A stretch of DNA of 64,000 nucleotides from Pseudomonadota bacterium (lineage in GTDB: Bacteria > Pseudomonadota > Gammaproteobacteria > Burkholderiales > Rhodocyclaceae), in contig JAGTRY010000004.1 of NCBI GenBank assembly GCA_018262235.1, forward strand, positions 1 to 64,000. Direction: 5' to 3'. Under the pieces are notes generated by a model. The model was not told the origin of the DNA, did no database searches, and saw only the letters and a program-made list of their open reading frames with translations. The stretch's first letter is position 1, and each line of letters begins with the position of its first letter. Shown here piece by piece: positions 18,637 through 27,790 of the stretch. Made by a program: the position numbers and the translations under genes.

Positions 18637-19506
18637 ATGATGAATGACAAAAACCGCTTTGCCGCAGGACTCTTCATTAGCTTGGGCGCGAGCCTGATCA
18701 TTGCTGCCTGTGGTGGTGGCGGAGGCGGTGGAACGAGCAACCTGGGCTCTTCCAACAGTTCATCAAGCTCGTCGAGCAGTTCGTCCAGTTCCTCTTCGGG
18801 CGGCAGCCTGGCCTGGAATGTTTACGACGCCAGCGTGCTGCCGACCGCCAGTGGCGCCGTCAGCCTGGCCAACAGCACCAGCACCGTCTTCACGGTCGCG
18901 ACGAATGCCAGCGACTTCACGGCCAATGGCAATGGCACGCTCACCCTCAACAGCATAAATATCGCGGCAGATACCCCGGTGGCCAAGCTCGCCAGCGTCT
19001 GGGATGCCAGCGGCAGCTATCCGAAGAGTGCAACGGCGTTGCTGCGGGTTGCCCCCGGAACGACCTATGCACTCAACCGGACCCTGGATCTGGAACTGGC
19101 GCTGGCCGATAGCGCGGTATCCGGCAGCCGGGTGAAGATGGTGATCTCGACTGCGGCCACGGGCGTTCAGCTTGAAAAATGGGATGGCACGACGACTCAG
19201 GCGGCGACCGTACCGACCGTCGATACCAGCGTCGCCCACACTTACCAGCTGACCATCACCCTGAGCAGCGCCACGACCGGCAGCATCAAGGTCTACGTCG
19301 ACGGGGCCAGTACGCCCGTGCTGGACGTAAGCGGCACGCTACGCAGCACCACGAATGCCGGTGACAACTACATCAGCTTCGGCGATGGCGGCAGCAGCAC
19401 GTATGAAAGCACGCTGGACTGGCTGATCTGGATCCCGGGCGCCTACACGCCGGCCCAGCTGTCCGGCAAGCTGCCATCCAACATCGGGACCACGACGGGT
19501 TATTGA
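18637..19506 (+). CDS. Lipoprotein with polyserine linker and a beta-sandwich-like domain
   Basis: A 289-residue protein with a lipoprotein signal peptide (lipobox IAAC, Cys about 25), then a glycine run, then a polyserine linker of about 20 residues, then about 235 residues rich in Ser, Thr, Gly and Asn. Polyserine linkers are typical of secreted proteins from polysaccharide-degrading bacteria. The C-terminal domain, with regular beta-strand periodicity and phrases like IKVYVDGASTPVLDVSG and NYISFGDG, resembles LamG/concanavalin-type sugar-binding folds; this is inference. It stands alone, with a hairpin terminator after it. Likely anchored in the outer membrane. Confidence 0.65.
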   Translation: MMNDKNRFAAGLFISLGASLIIAACGGGGGGGTSNLGSSNSSSSSSSSSSSSSSGGSLAWNVYDASVLPTASGAVSLANSTSTVFTVATNASDFTANGNGTLTLNSINIAADTPVAKLASVWDASGSYPKSATALLRVAPGTTYALNRTLDLELALADSAVSGSRVKMVISTAATGVQLEKWDGTTTQAATVPTVDTSVAHTYQLTITLSSATTGSIKVYVDGASTPVLDVSGTLRSTTNAGDNYISFGDGGSSTYESTLDWLIWIPGAYTPAQLSGKLPSNIGTTTGY

Positions 19507-19511
19507 TCACA

Positions 19512-19542
19512 CCCGAAGCGCCCTGCACAGCGGAGCTTCGGG
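19512..19542. terminator. Hairpin between convergent genes
   Basis: An 8-bp stem CCCGAAGC/GCTTCGGG with a 15-base loop follows the lipoprotein stop and precedes a short T-rich stretch. A second stem, CACCAC/GTGGTG, lies at about 19557-19574 before the ACT-domain gene end. Together they probably end transcription from both sides. Confidence 0.55.
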
Positions 19543-19577
19543 CCTGTTTCACGCTACACCACAGCAGCGTGGTGAAA

Positions 19578-20009
19578 TCATTGTGCGAGCAGTTTGACCG
19601 GTTCGATCACATTCACGCCACGCTGCTGCAACTCGGCCACGGCACGATCCGCATCGGTGAAGCGGATGATGACGATGGCGTGTTCGCCAACAGTGGTGCT
19701 GAACGCATACATGTACTCGATGTTGAGCCCGGCCGCATCCACATGCGCCAGGATGCGCGAGAGGCCGCCTGCGTCATCAGGCACTTCCACCGCCACCACA
19801 TCCGTGAATTTGGCAATGTAGCCAGCGCCTTCAAGCGCGGCTTTCGCGGCAGCTGGGTCAGCCACGATCAGGCGCAGGATGCCGAATTCGCGGGTATCCG
19901 CGAGCGACAGGGTGTGGATGTTGACGCCCTTGGCGGCAAGCGCAGCACACGCTGCATGCAAGCGACCCGGGCGGTTCTCGATGAAGCTGGAAATCTGGGT
20001 GACTTTCAT
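19578..20009 (-). CDS. Tandem ACT-domain protein
   Basis: A 143-residue protein made of two ACT domains: MKVTQISSFIENRPGRLHAA begins the first and a second begins near residue 70 (VAVEVPDDAGGLSRIL). ACT domains bind amino acids and regulate metabolism. Proteins of exactly this form accompany phenylacetate-CoA ligase and indolepyruvate oxidoreductase genes in many bacteria and archaea, as here, where it closes the cluster. It probably senses an aromatic amino acid, but no ligand has been shown for this one. Confidence 0.8.
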   Translation of the reverse strand: MKVTQISSFIENRPGRLHAACAALAAKGVNIHTLSLADTREFGILRLIVADPAAAKAALEGAGYIAKFTDVVAVEVPDDAGGLSRILAHVDAAGLNIEYMYAFSTTVGEHAIVIIRFTDADRAVAELQQRGVNVIEPVKLLAQ

Positions 20010-20098
20010 GATGGGTCTCCGTTCTGCTTCAGACTTTATATGCTTTTTGTATTTTCAAGAAATCATTGCAAGCGGCCCTGCGGCACGCGATAGCCTGT

Positions 20099-21436
20099 TC
20101 ATGAATTCCGTTCATCCCACACACGCCTGGCCTTGCCTTCGCTGCGCGGAATGGTGTGCGGTTCAACCAGGCGCAAGCCCGCGCGGATGCCGGTGATACG
20201 TTCGATGGAGTGCGCCAGGCGGTGATGCAGTTCCTCCATCGCGCGAACCTGATCGCTGAACAGCTCGGCGCTGACCTCGACTTCCACACCCATCTGGTCG
20301 AGCCCTTTGCTGCGGGTGAGGATGATGCGGTAATGCGGCAAGGTACCTTCCACGGCAAGCAGGGCGGTTTCGATCTGCGAGGGGAAGACATTGACCCCAC
20401 GGATGATGAACATGTCATCCGAACGGCGGCGGATGCGGTCGATGCGGCGAATCGTGCGCCCGCATGAACACGGCTCGGTGATAATGCGGGTGATGTCACG
20501 CGTGCGGTAGCGGATCATCGGCATGGCGCGCTTGGAGAGCGTCGTCAGCACCAGCTCGCCTTCTTCACCATCAGGCAGCACTTCAAGGGTTTCCGGGTTG
20601 ATGATCTCGGGATAGAAATGATCCTCGAAGATATGCAGGCCATTCTGTGCCGAGCATTCGGCGCCCACGCCGGGACCAGTGATTTCGGAGAGGCCATAAA
20701 TGTCATAAGCCTTGATGCCGGCGCCTTCCTCGATGCGTTCGCGCATGCCATCGGACCAGGGCTCGGCACCGAATACGCCGACACGCAGCGGCAACTCGCG
20801 CAGATCCACGCCGAGTTCCTGGGCCCGTTCGATCAGGTGCAGGAAATAGCTGGGCGTACAGGAAATGCCGGTGACGCCGAAATCGCGCATGAGCATGATC
20901 TGGCGGTCTGAATTGCCGCCCGAGGTCGGCACCACGGTGGCGCCGATGGCTTCCAGCCCGTAGTGCGCGCCCAGACCGCCGGTAAACAGCCCGTAGCCGT
21001 AAGCGTTCTGCACGATATCGCCGCGGTGGATGCCGGCCGAAGCAAAAGTACGCAGCATCGCCGAGGCCCATACCTGCAGGTCTTCCTGCGTGTAGGCCAC
21101 CACGATGGGCTTGCCGGTGGTGCCACTGGATGCGTGCAGGCGAACCACTTCACTCATCGGGCTGGCGAACAGGCCGAAGGGATAGGTGTCGCGCAGATCG
21201 GTCTTGATCGTGAAGGGCAGCTTCGCCAGATCGGCCAGCGATTCGATGCTGGCCGGCGTGAGGCCGCGCTCATCCATGCGCTCGCGAAACAGGGGCACGT
21301 TCTCGTAGGCACGCGCCACGATGGCTTTCAGGCGACGCAGTTGCAGTTCGTGCAACTGCGCGGTGGGCAGATAGTCCGGCGCCGACACAGGATGGAACCC
21401 CTGGCCGACATCGTTCCAGTTCTCACGCAACATCAT
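20099..21436 (-). CDS. paaK: Phenylacetate-CoA ligase (AMP-forming)
   Basis: A 445-residue adenylate-forming ligase that makes aryl-acetyl-CoA from aryl acetate, ATP and CoA. It has the nucleotide-binding phrase [16 protein letters not shown], the mid-domain [12 protein letters not shown] and the C-terminal [20 protein letters not shown] typical of PaaK. The start at 21436 follows AGGGGA; the frame opens upstream at 21505, but that extension has no family match. It lies downstream of iorA and iorB on the same strand, so the natural path is aryl pyruvate to aryl-acetyl-CoA with interconversion to the acid. Substrate could be phenylacetate, indoleacetate or a hydroxyphenyl relative. Confidence 0.88.
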   Translation of the reverse strand: MMLRENWNDVGQGFHPVSAPDYLPTAQLHELQLRRLKAIVARAYENVPLFRERMDERGLTPASIESLADLAKLPFTIKTDLRDTYPFGLFASPMSEVVRLHASSGTTGKPIVVAYTQEDLQVWASAMLRTFASAGIHRGDIVQNAYGYGLFTGGLGAHYGLEAIGATVVPTSGGNSDRQIMLMRDFGVTGISCTPSYFLHLIERAQELGVDLRELPLRVGVFGAEPWSDGMRERIEEGAGIKAYDIYGLSEITGPGVGAECSAQNGLHIFEDHFYPEIINPETLEVLPDGEEGELVLTTLSKRAMPMIRYRTRDITRIITEPCSCGRTIRRIDRIRRRSDDMFIIRGVNVFPSQIETALLAVEGTLPHYRIILTRSKGLDQMGVEVEVSAELFSDQVRAMEELHHRLAHSIERITGIRAGLRLVEPHTIPRSEGKARRVWDERNS

Positions 21437-21518
21437 GTCTTGTCCCCTGTTCTTGTTGGCGCAGCCATGGCCACAACCGGTTGTCTGTGCGGAAATGACG
21501 TCCACTTCGCAAAGCGCT

Positions 21519-21549
21519 CAATCGCGACGTGGATGTCGCTCCCACAGGA
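21519..21549. repeat. REP-like palindromic element
   Basis: The minus strand reads TGTGGGAGCGACATCC then ACGTCGCGATTG, close to the dispersed GTGGGAGCGAC...GTCGCGA repeats common in pseudomonads and betaproteobacteria. It sits between iorB and paaK within the cluster, where it could trim or stabilise mRNA. Confidence 0.5.
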
Positions 21550-21554
21550 AATTG

Positions 21555-22043
21555 CTAGCCTTGCATCACCGCCCGCCCCTGCGCGAAAGCTGCCAGATTG
21601 AGCTTGTGATGCTTCTCGGCGAGGTTGGCCTTGATCGCGTCTTCCCAGATGCCGACGGGCAGATCGAGATGCGTGCTGAGCACGCCGAGCAAAGCAATGT
21701 TGATCGACTTCGCCGGCAGCTTGCCGGGAATGTTCGCCAGCGCTTCGGGCGAAACAAGTACCCCGCCAGCCTTGAGCACATGACGATTGACTTCGACCTG
21801 ATCCGGTGCGACGACGATCAGGCAATCGGCTTCGCCGCGCGTGATCATCGGGCTGTTCACCTTGGGGCCGAAACGCACGTCACTGGCCACCGAGCCACCG
21901 CGCTGGCTCATGCCGTGGATCTCGCTCTTCTTCACGTCCAGCCCGGCACGGAAAGCTGCATCGGCCAGGATGTCTGAAGCCTTCACCACGCCTTGTCCAC
22001 CAAGGCCGGCGATCACTACGTTGATGACGTTTTGTTCGCTCAT
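21555..22043 (-). CDS. iorB: Indolepyruvate oxidoreductase, beta subunit
   Basis: A 162-residue gamma-type domain of 2-oxoacid:acceptor oxidoreductases. It starts with NVVIAGLGGQGVVKASDILA and has EIHGMSQRGGSVASDVRFG, both characteristic of IorB. With IorA it oxidatively decarboxylates aryl pyruvates (indolepyruvate, phenylpyruvate) to aryl-acetyl-CoA. It is somewhat shorter than archaeal IorB (about 200). It begins 11 bases after the iorA stop. Confidence 0.88.
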   Translation of the reverse strand: MSEQNVINVVIAGLGGQGVVKASDILADAAFRAGLDVKKSEIHGMSQRGGSVASDVRFGPKVNSPMITRGEADCLIVVAPDQVEVNRHVLKAGGVLVSPEALANIPGKLPAKSINIALLGVLSTHLDLPVGIWEDAIKANLAEKHHKLNLAAFAQGRAVMQG

Positions 22044-22053
22044 GGGTATTTCC

Positions 22054-23697
22054 TTACTCGGTCACAGCGGCGCTGCAAGCGGCATTGCGTGCCAGCAGTT
22101 TCTCGGCGGCAGCCTTGTCGTACTGGCGGATCTTCGGCGCGGCCAGGATGCACGGCCGGCGCGCCACGATCACCGCCAGTTCGCCACTCGCCAGCGCAGC
22201 GCTGACCGTGGTAGCCAGAGCGCCGTCTCCCGCCAGCGGATCAACCGTGACCACCTGCTTGAGGCCCATGGCGCGGCAGACTTCTTCGAAGTTGATCTTG
22301 TGGGTCGGCTCGTGGCGCAGATCGCGACCGGTGCCCGGGTGTTCCTGCTGGCCGGTCATGGCCGTGGTGCCGTTATCCAGAATCATCACGACATGGCCGG
22401 TTGCGGGCGGGTTGTAGACCATCTCGGCAAGCCCGGTGAGCCCGCTGTGCATGAAGGTGGAATCGCCAATCACGCTGACCACGCGGCGCGCTTCGGCTTC
22501 GGGCAAAACATGACGCAGGCCGAGGCCGACAGTGATCGAAGCGCCCATGCACACACAGGTGTCCATCGCCGAGAAAGGCGGCAGCACGCCCAGCGTGTAG
22601 CAGCCGATGTCGCCAGCAACGATGCAGTTCAGGTCGCGCAGGGTTTCGAACACCGGGCGATGCGAGCAACCCTCGCACAGCATCGGCGGCTTGCCGCGCG
22701 GCGCGGGAGCCTCTTCGGATTCATCGCGCGCGATGATGCGGCGCACGCGATCCACATTCAATTCGCCGAAGCGGAAGCGCTCGCTCTTGCCCTCGACCTT
22801 GAGCCCGGCAGCGAGCAGTTCGGTGACGAGGATCGGGTCGCCTTCTTCGATCACCAGGCAACGTTCGACCGAGGCCACGAATTCACGAATCGCGTTGAGC
22901 GGCAGCGGATAGGACACGCCCAGTTGCAGCACCGACGCTTCCGGCGCGGCATCGCGAACGTGCATCGCGGTGATGCCAGACGTGATGATGCCCAGCGCCT
23001 TGCCGCGCGGCTCGACAAGCGTCTGCGCACAGGACTCGGCATATGCGGCAACCTGTGCAAGCTTGTCGCGCAAACGCCGGTGGGCCGGACGGGCGTGGGC
23101 CGGAATCATCACGCGCGCCGGAATGTCACGCTGAAAGCTCGGCGCAGCCGCCGGTTGCGGCAGCGGCTTCTGCTCGACGATGCTCTTGGAATGGCAGACG
23201 CGGGTGGTCATGCGCAGGATCACCGGCAGACCGAATTGCTCGGAAATTGCGAAGCCGGCACCCGTGAAATCATAGGCCTGCTGCGAATCCGCCGGCTCCA
23301 GCATGATCACGCCGGCGGCGCGGGCGTAGTGGCGGTTGTCCTGCTCGTTCTGGCTCGACGCCATGCCGGGATCATCCGCCGAGACGAGGATCAGACCGCC
23401 CGTAACGCCCGTGTAGGCGGCGGTAAACAGCACATCGGCGGCGACATTCACGCCCACGTGCTTCATCGTGACCAGCGCCCGTGCCCCGCCGAAAGCCGCG
23501 CCGAGGCCGACTTCCAGTGCCACCTTCTCGTTCGGCGCCCACTGGGCCTTGCCGCCCAAGGCGCCGAAGGCTTCGAGGATCTCGGTGGATGGCGTACCAG
23601 GGTAACCGGTGCCAAGCAGGACGCCCGCATTCAGGGCAGCGAGGGCGACGGCTTCGTCACCGGAAAGGAGCATGCGCGCTTGCAGCTGTTTAGCCAT
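22054..23697 (-). CDS. iorA: Indolepyruvate oxidoreductase, alpha subunit, without C-terminal ferredoxin domain
   Basis: A 547-residue thiamine-diphosphate enzyme. The N-terminal pyrimidine-binding domain shows GTGYPGTPSTEILEAF, and the C-terminal TPP domain shows CEGCSHRP, GDIGCYTLG, VIGDSTFMHSG and ILDNGTTAMTG. Most IorA proteins continue into a small domain with two CxxCxxCxxxC clusters. Here the protein stops soon after VARRPCILAAPK and no such cysteine cluster is present, so electron transfer must use another partner. The start at 23697 (MAKQLQARMLLSGDEAVA) fits the family; the frame opens upstream at 23760. Confidence 0.85.
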   Translation of the reverse strand: MAKQLQARMLLSGDEAVALAALNAGVLLGTGYPGTPSTEILEAFGALGGKAQWAPNEKVALEVGLGAAFGGARALVTMKHVGVNVAADVLFTAAYTGVTGGLILVSADDPGMASSQNEQDNRHYARAAGVIMLEPADSQQAYDFTGAGFAISEQFGLPVILRMTTRVCHSKSIVEQKPLPQPAAAPSFQRDIPARVMIPAHARPAHRRLRDKLAQVAAYAESCAQTLVEPRGKALGIITSGITAMHVRDAAPEASVLQLGVSYPLPLNAIREFVASVERCLVIEEGDPILVTELLAAGLKVEGKSERFRFGELNVDRVRRIIARDESEEAPAPRGKPPMLCEGCSHRPVFETLRDLNCIVAGDIGCYTLGVLPPFSAMDTCVCMGASITVGLGLRHVLPEAEARRVVSVIGDSTFMHSGLTGLAEMVYNPPATGHVVMILDNGTTAMTGQQEHPGTGRDLRHEPTHKINFEEVCRAMGLKQVVTVDPLAGDGALATTVSAALASGELAVIVARRPCILAAPKIRQYDKAAAEKLLARNAACSAAVTE

Positions 23698-23799
23698 ATC
23701 GACACCAGGGAGATGGACGCCGATGGATTCTAGGCGAGCACCGGCAGGCCGGCTTGCCACAGGTCAAGAGCGGGGAACACCCCTGGCGCAGGAATGACA

Positions 23800-23823
23800 A
23801 AGGCCCGTTTGCGGACGGGCCTT
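23800..23823 (-). terminator. Intrinsic terminator of the PPi-PFK gene
   Basis: A 9-bp stem, AAGGCCCGT with its complement, and a six-base loop, followed on the minus strand by a T-rich run (TTTGTCATT). It sits 23 bases past the pfp stop codon and ahead of iorA, separating the two units. Confidence 0.75.
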
Positions 23824-23845
23824 CGTCATGATGAAGCAGTGCAGC

Positions 23846-25558
23846 TTATTCGCCGATCTTGAACAGCAGCGCCTCTGCCCCTTCGTTGAGCGCCACCGTC
23901 ATCGGAATCTGCCGCGCAGCCGGGCCCCACAGCTGGCGCGGGCCGGGTGACGCAAAGCAATCATCAGCAGCCCAGGCTGCCCGGCGCCCAGTGAAGAATT
24001 GCATGGCCGGTGCATCGAGGCGGACCAGCGCCTTCTCGATGACATATTCATCCTTGCCATGGCGACGCTCGACGTTGATCAGGCCGGTGAGCGGGATTGC
24101 CAGCGGCTCGCCGCCGGAGGTGAGGCCGGACACGCTGGCCATGTAGCCGGTGCGTCCTTCAAGGATCAAGGCGCCCACGGTGAGGCCAAGGTTGTAGGTG
24201 TAGGCCGCATCGAACAGGGTCGGTGCACCGCAGCGCCCCTCGTAACCGAAGAAGTGGTGCTGGGTGGCAAAAGGCACGTCCGCGGCCAGGGTGGCCAGAC
24301 GCGCCCCCACCATGTCGCTGAGCAATTGTTCCGTGGGAATCAGCGAGACCTGCAGATTGCCGTGCGAATCGCGCTCGGCCAGCAGCATGCTGACAATGTA
24401 GTCCGGCAAGGACGCAAACAGCGCGGCACTCGCCGCCGAGAGCCTGGCAGCGACGAAGGCCGGACGCGCATCGGCCGCGAGTGCGGCAAACGCGTCGGCA
24501 TGATGGGCGAGCAGATCGTTGAGTTCGGCGATCAGCGCGTTCATCTCGGGGATGAATTCGATCAGGCCTTCGGGCACCAGCACCACGCCGTGCTTGAGTC
24601 CCTTGTTCTTGAAACGGTCGACCACTGCGCTGGCGATCTGCTCGACGATGGCGCCAAGCGAAAGCTTCTTCTCGGCAATTTCCTCGGAAATCAGGGTCAC
24701 CGCCGGTTTCACCTGCAGGGCAACTTCCAGCGTGACGTGCGAGGCGGAGCGGCCCATCAGCTTGATGAAGTGCCAGTACTTCAGCGAGGAGCGCGTGTCC
24801 TGCAGGATGTTGCCGGCCAGTTCCGCGTAGATGCGGGTAGCGGTGTCGAAACCGAAGGAGATCGGCAAGAGGCCCGGCACCTGCAGGTCGCCGTCGATGG
24901 TCTTGGGCGCGCCGATCACCTGCACGCCGGAGCCATCGGCCTTGATGCCGGTGTAAAGGAATTCGGCGAGGAGCGCGGCATTGGTATTCGAGTCATCACC
25001 ACCGATGATGACGATGGCGTCAAGATTGTGGGCAATGCAGGTCTGCTTGACCTGCTCGAACTGCTCGGCCGTCTTGATCTTGGTGCGGTCGGTGCCGAGG
25101 AAGTCGAAGCCGCCCGTGTTGAGAATGGTTGCCGCGTCGGCATCCGTAATCTCGAACAGCTTGCCCTGCAGCAGTCCCTTGGGCCCGCCCTTCACGCCGA
25201 AGAGCGTGTTGTCCGCGCCGAGCATTTTCTTCAGCCCGCACAGGACGTTGTGGCCACCGGCGGCGGGGCCACCGGAAAACAGTGCGGCAACACGCTTGCC
25301 CGAAACGCGCGCAGCGGCGGGGCCGGCCACGCGCAGCACGGCATTGCCGGAAGCCGCCACGGTTTGCGGGAAACGGGCAGCAACCGTCGCGCTATCGCGG
25401 GTGCTCAACACTTCGCCCTGACTGGCAAAGCGCAGCGCTTGCGGGGCAGCGGCCGGGCCGAAAGCCTTGCACACGGGCAGGGGCAGATCGCGAACGGCAT
25501 TTTCGAAGACGGAGCGATGGCTTTCCATCTGCTCAAGCTGGGCGGCGAGTGTGCTCAT
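23846..25558 (-). CDS. pfp: PPi-dependent 6-phosphofructokinase
   Basis: A 570-residue enzyme of the long (plant-like) PPi-PFK group that reversibly phosphorylates fructose 6-phosphate with pyrophosphate. Diagnostic residues: GGDDSNTNAALLAE, where the second Asp of GGDD marks PPi rather than ATP use, then PKTIDGDLQ, then MGRSASHVTLEVAL. The enzyme can run in both glycolytic and gluconeogenic directions. The start at 25558 (MSTLAAQLEQ) follows GAGAGG; the frame extends to 25624 through the pckG terminator and is not expected to be translated. Its neighbour pckG suits a carbon flow that often reverses. Confidence 0.9.
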   Translation of the reverse strand: MSTLAAQLEQMESHRSVFENAVRDLPLPVCKAFGPAAAPQALRFASQGEVLSTRDSATVAARFPQTVAASGNAVLRVAGPAAARVSGKRVAALFSGGPAAGGHNVLCGLKKMLGADNTLFGVKGGPKGLLQGKLFEITDADAATILNTGGFDFLGTDRTKIKTAEQFEQVKQTCIAHNLDAIVIIGGDDSNTNAALLAEFLYTGIKADGSGVQVIGAPKTIDGDLQVPGLLPISFGFDTATRIYAELAGNILQDTRSSLKYWHFIKLMGRSASHVTLEVALQVKPAVTLISEEIAEKKLSLGAIVEQIASAVVDRFKNKGLKHGVVLVPEGLIEFIPEMNALIAELNDLLAHHADAFAALAADARPAFVAARLSAASAALFASLPDYIVSMLLAERDSHGNLQVSLIPTEQLLSDMVGARLATLAADVPFATQHHFFGYEGRCGAPTLFDAAYTYNLGLTVGALILEGRTGYMASVSGLTSGGEPLAIPLTGLINVERRHGKDEYVIEKALVRLDAPAMQFFTGRRAAWAADDCFASPGPRQLWGPAARQIPMTVALNEGAEALLFKIGE

Positions 25559-25583
25559 GGTGGCCTCTCTGGGGTCGTGGATA

Positions 25584-25612
25584 CGAAACAGCCGGCTAAG
25601 CCGGCTGTTTCG
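25584..25612. terminator. Near-perfect palindromic terminator between pckG and pfp
   Basis: Arms CGAAACAGCCGGCT and AGCCGGCTGTTTCG surround a single base, giving a 14-bp inverted repeat. It lies just past the pckG stop (25640) on the minus strand and upstream of the pfp start. Likely terminates pckG, or partly attenuates read-through into pfp. Confidence 0.7.
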
Positions 25613-25639
25613 GGATGACTGCATTGTAATGCGGCAGGC

Positions 25640-27598
25640 TTATTCCTTGAACATCTGATGCGGAATCAGCTTCCAATAGTCTTCCTGCTTCGCATCATCC
25701 AGGCAGGCCTGGATGATCTTGCGGCCCAGCGGGTCGAGATCCGGGGTGAGGAAGGGAGTCAGCTCGCGGTGGAAGAAGTCGCGCCACATCTGCGCGCCAT
25801 GTTCGAACACCTCGGCGCCGCCTTCGAGCTGGCTCTGCACATGCAGCAGGACCGGCGGGATCATCGAGCCTTCGACCTTCATCTGGCGCGGCACGTAGCC
25901 GAGCAAGGCGCAGGGCGACTCCACCAGCTGTTCGCGGTAGAAACGCGCCGAGCCGCGACGGGCCAGATATTCACGGGCGATCCATTCGGACATGAAACCG
26001 ACGTGCCAGGCACCGATGTTCTGGTTCGGGATGAGCACGTGGCGGGTCTCGGTGTTGGCGAGGATCTGACGCAGCAGCAGGTTGGCCTGATCGACGCGGC
26101 GACCGGTACAGAAGGCCCAGTAGGAACCAACACCTTCGCACTGCATGCCGCCCTTGGCGGAATCCTGGATTGACGGGTTGGCGTGTCCGCGCGGCGCCGC
26201 CAGACGCCACAGCCAGGCCAGCGCCGGGCTGAGGATGTGCAGCATGCCGAGAATGCCGTACTGGCGGCTGTCCTTGTGGGTGGGCGGGCAACGCACACCG
26301 AAGGAACGGATGTTGACCGCCACCGGGCCTTCCTGCACGTCATGGATCATGTCGCGCGGAATGATCAGGCGCGGATTCGGGCAGGGCTTGCCCGGTGCGT
26401 CTTCGATGTGTTCCCAGAGCAGGGCCTGGCCGCCGGGCACGATGTAGTGGTTCAGGAAGATCAGCGGGCGTTCCGGATGCATCACCAGACGTTCGAGGTG
26501 CGGATCGGTACCGTAGCCCTTGATGTGGTCTACCCGCACGAACCAGCCGGCTTCCGCATCCTTGATGTTGAGCTTGGTCTGGCCGGCGTTGTAATGCGGG
26601 TGGGCACAGGCCATGTCGTCAGCCATCGGATTCAGGTGGCAGGCTTCCGGCAGGTTCAGCGTGCGTTCCTCGCCGGTGATGACGTTCTTGCCCAGCAGCA
26701 GGCGCCCGTCTTCCATGCGATGCACGTGCTCGGTCATCTCGCTCTTGCCGCCGCCCGAGGCCCCTTCGTGCATGATGATGGTCTGGTTGTCGTACGGGGT
26801 GACCACGCCAACGGCGGCACAATGGTTGGTGGTCCAGCCTTCGCGTTCGCCGATGTCGAGCAGCAGGGAATACACGCCCTTCTTGGCGGAAGGTCCGGGG
26901 TACAGGTTGTAGGCAAAGACTTCCTGATGCGTCTCGGAGCGTGCATGCACGACGACTTGGCGGCCATCGAAATCGGTATGGCGGAAGTGCGGGGCGATGA
27001 AGATCGCGCCACCGGTGAGCTTGAAGTTCGCCGGCACTTCGCTGTTCGGGATCATGCCTTGCAGATCGGCCAGTGCCCCGGCAAAGAAAGCCGCCGCCTT
27101 GGGCACAATGGCAACGGCGCCATAGCCGAGTTCATCGGGGCCCGCGTAGAAGGGCACCACGATCAGTTCCTGGGCCTTGAGCCAGTCCAGCGTCCTCTGA
27201 CGCATCTTGTCGAAACTCTGGCCAAAACGTTCCTGATAAGTCGGCTTGTCGGTCGGCAGGTTGTCGCCAATGACCATCGCGTCCGGATCGCGCCGGCGCA
27301 TCTTGGGATCGACGAAATTGACCGCAATCCCGTTGCGCGCCTTTGTCACCGTGGCTTCGGCAATGTAGCCCTTGCCCGGCACTTCGAAACCGACTTCGAT
27401 TTCGCCCTTGTCCTCGCGGTTGCTGTGCCGCCAGTCGGTTTCGCCCGGATTGCGGTTCAGCGCCCAGTTGAGCAAGTCTTCGCGGTGTTCGGCTACGTAA
27501 ATGGCCGGAGAAGCGCTCAGCACTTCGATCACATGGGCCGGCAGGCCGAGCTTGGTCCAGTCATTCTTGAAATTGATGGTTTTGATCGCTTGAGTCAT
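25640..27598 (-). CDS. pckG: Phosphoenolpyruvate carboxykinase (GTP)
   Basis: A 652-residue GTP-dependent PEPCK, which converts oxaloacetate and GTP to PEP, CO2 and GDP. It has the P-loop GASGGGKSEMTEHVH (about residue 280), the DDMACAHPHYNAGQTK region and the GTP-family C-terminal fold; the distinct ATP-type signature is absent. The start at 27598 (MTQAIKTINF) is preferred over the longer frame from 27748, whose added 50 residues cross the divergent promoter region. It is the entry step of gluconeogenesis and sits upstream of the reversible PPi-PFK. Confidence 0.92.
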   Translation of the reverse strand: MTQAIKTINFKNDWTKLGLPAHVIEVLSASPAIYVAEHREDLLNWALNRNPGETDWRHSNREDKGEIEVGFEVPGKGYIAEATVTKARNGIAVNFVDPKMRRRDPDAMVIGDNLPTDKPTYQERFGQSFDKMRQRTLDWLKAQELIVVPFYAGPDELGYGAVAIVPKAAAFFAGALADLQGMIPNSEVPANFKLTGGAIFIAPHFRHTDFDGRQVVVHARSETHQEVFAYNLYPGPSAKKGVYSLLLDIGEREGWTTNHCAAVGVVTPYDNQTIIMHEGASGGGKSEMTEHVHRMEDGRLLLGKNVITGEERTLNLPEACHLNPMADDMACAHPHYNAGQTKLNIKDAEAGWFVRVDHIKGYGTDPHLERLVMHPERPLIFLNHYIVPGGQALLWEHIEDAPGKPCPNPRLIIPRDMIHDVQEGPVAVNIRSFGVRCPPTHKDSRQYGILGMLHILSPALAWLWRLAAPRGHANPSIQDSAKGGMQCEGVGSYWAFCTGRRVDQANLLLRQILANTETRHVLIPNQNIGAWHVGFMSEWIAREYLARRGSARFYREQLVESPCALLGYVPRQMKVEGSMIPPVLLHVQSQLEGGAEVFEHGAQMWRDFFHRELTPFLTPDLDPLGRKIIQACLDDAKQEDYWKLIPHQMFKE

Positions 27599-27790
27599 GG
27601 TCGGCAAGGGGGCAAAGCCCCGCAAAACGTGATGGAGGCTCAAACGCAGCGAGGCGCCAAGCCAGAGGGGAAACCCTAAGGATACAGGGAGTTGGGAATC
27701 CGTTGTTGACCTGAGCCGGACAACCCTCTTGATCATGGGGGCAGGCAATGCGAAGCTGCGCGCCGACGCCTCATTGTTTTTACGTACCCC

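Noticed and set aside
21841-27679. Long plus-strand frames opposite iorA, pfp and pckG
   Set aside because: Each lies antisense to a clearly identified gene and shows only low-complexity basic or acidic composition; no protein motif found.
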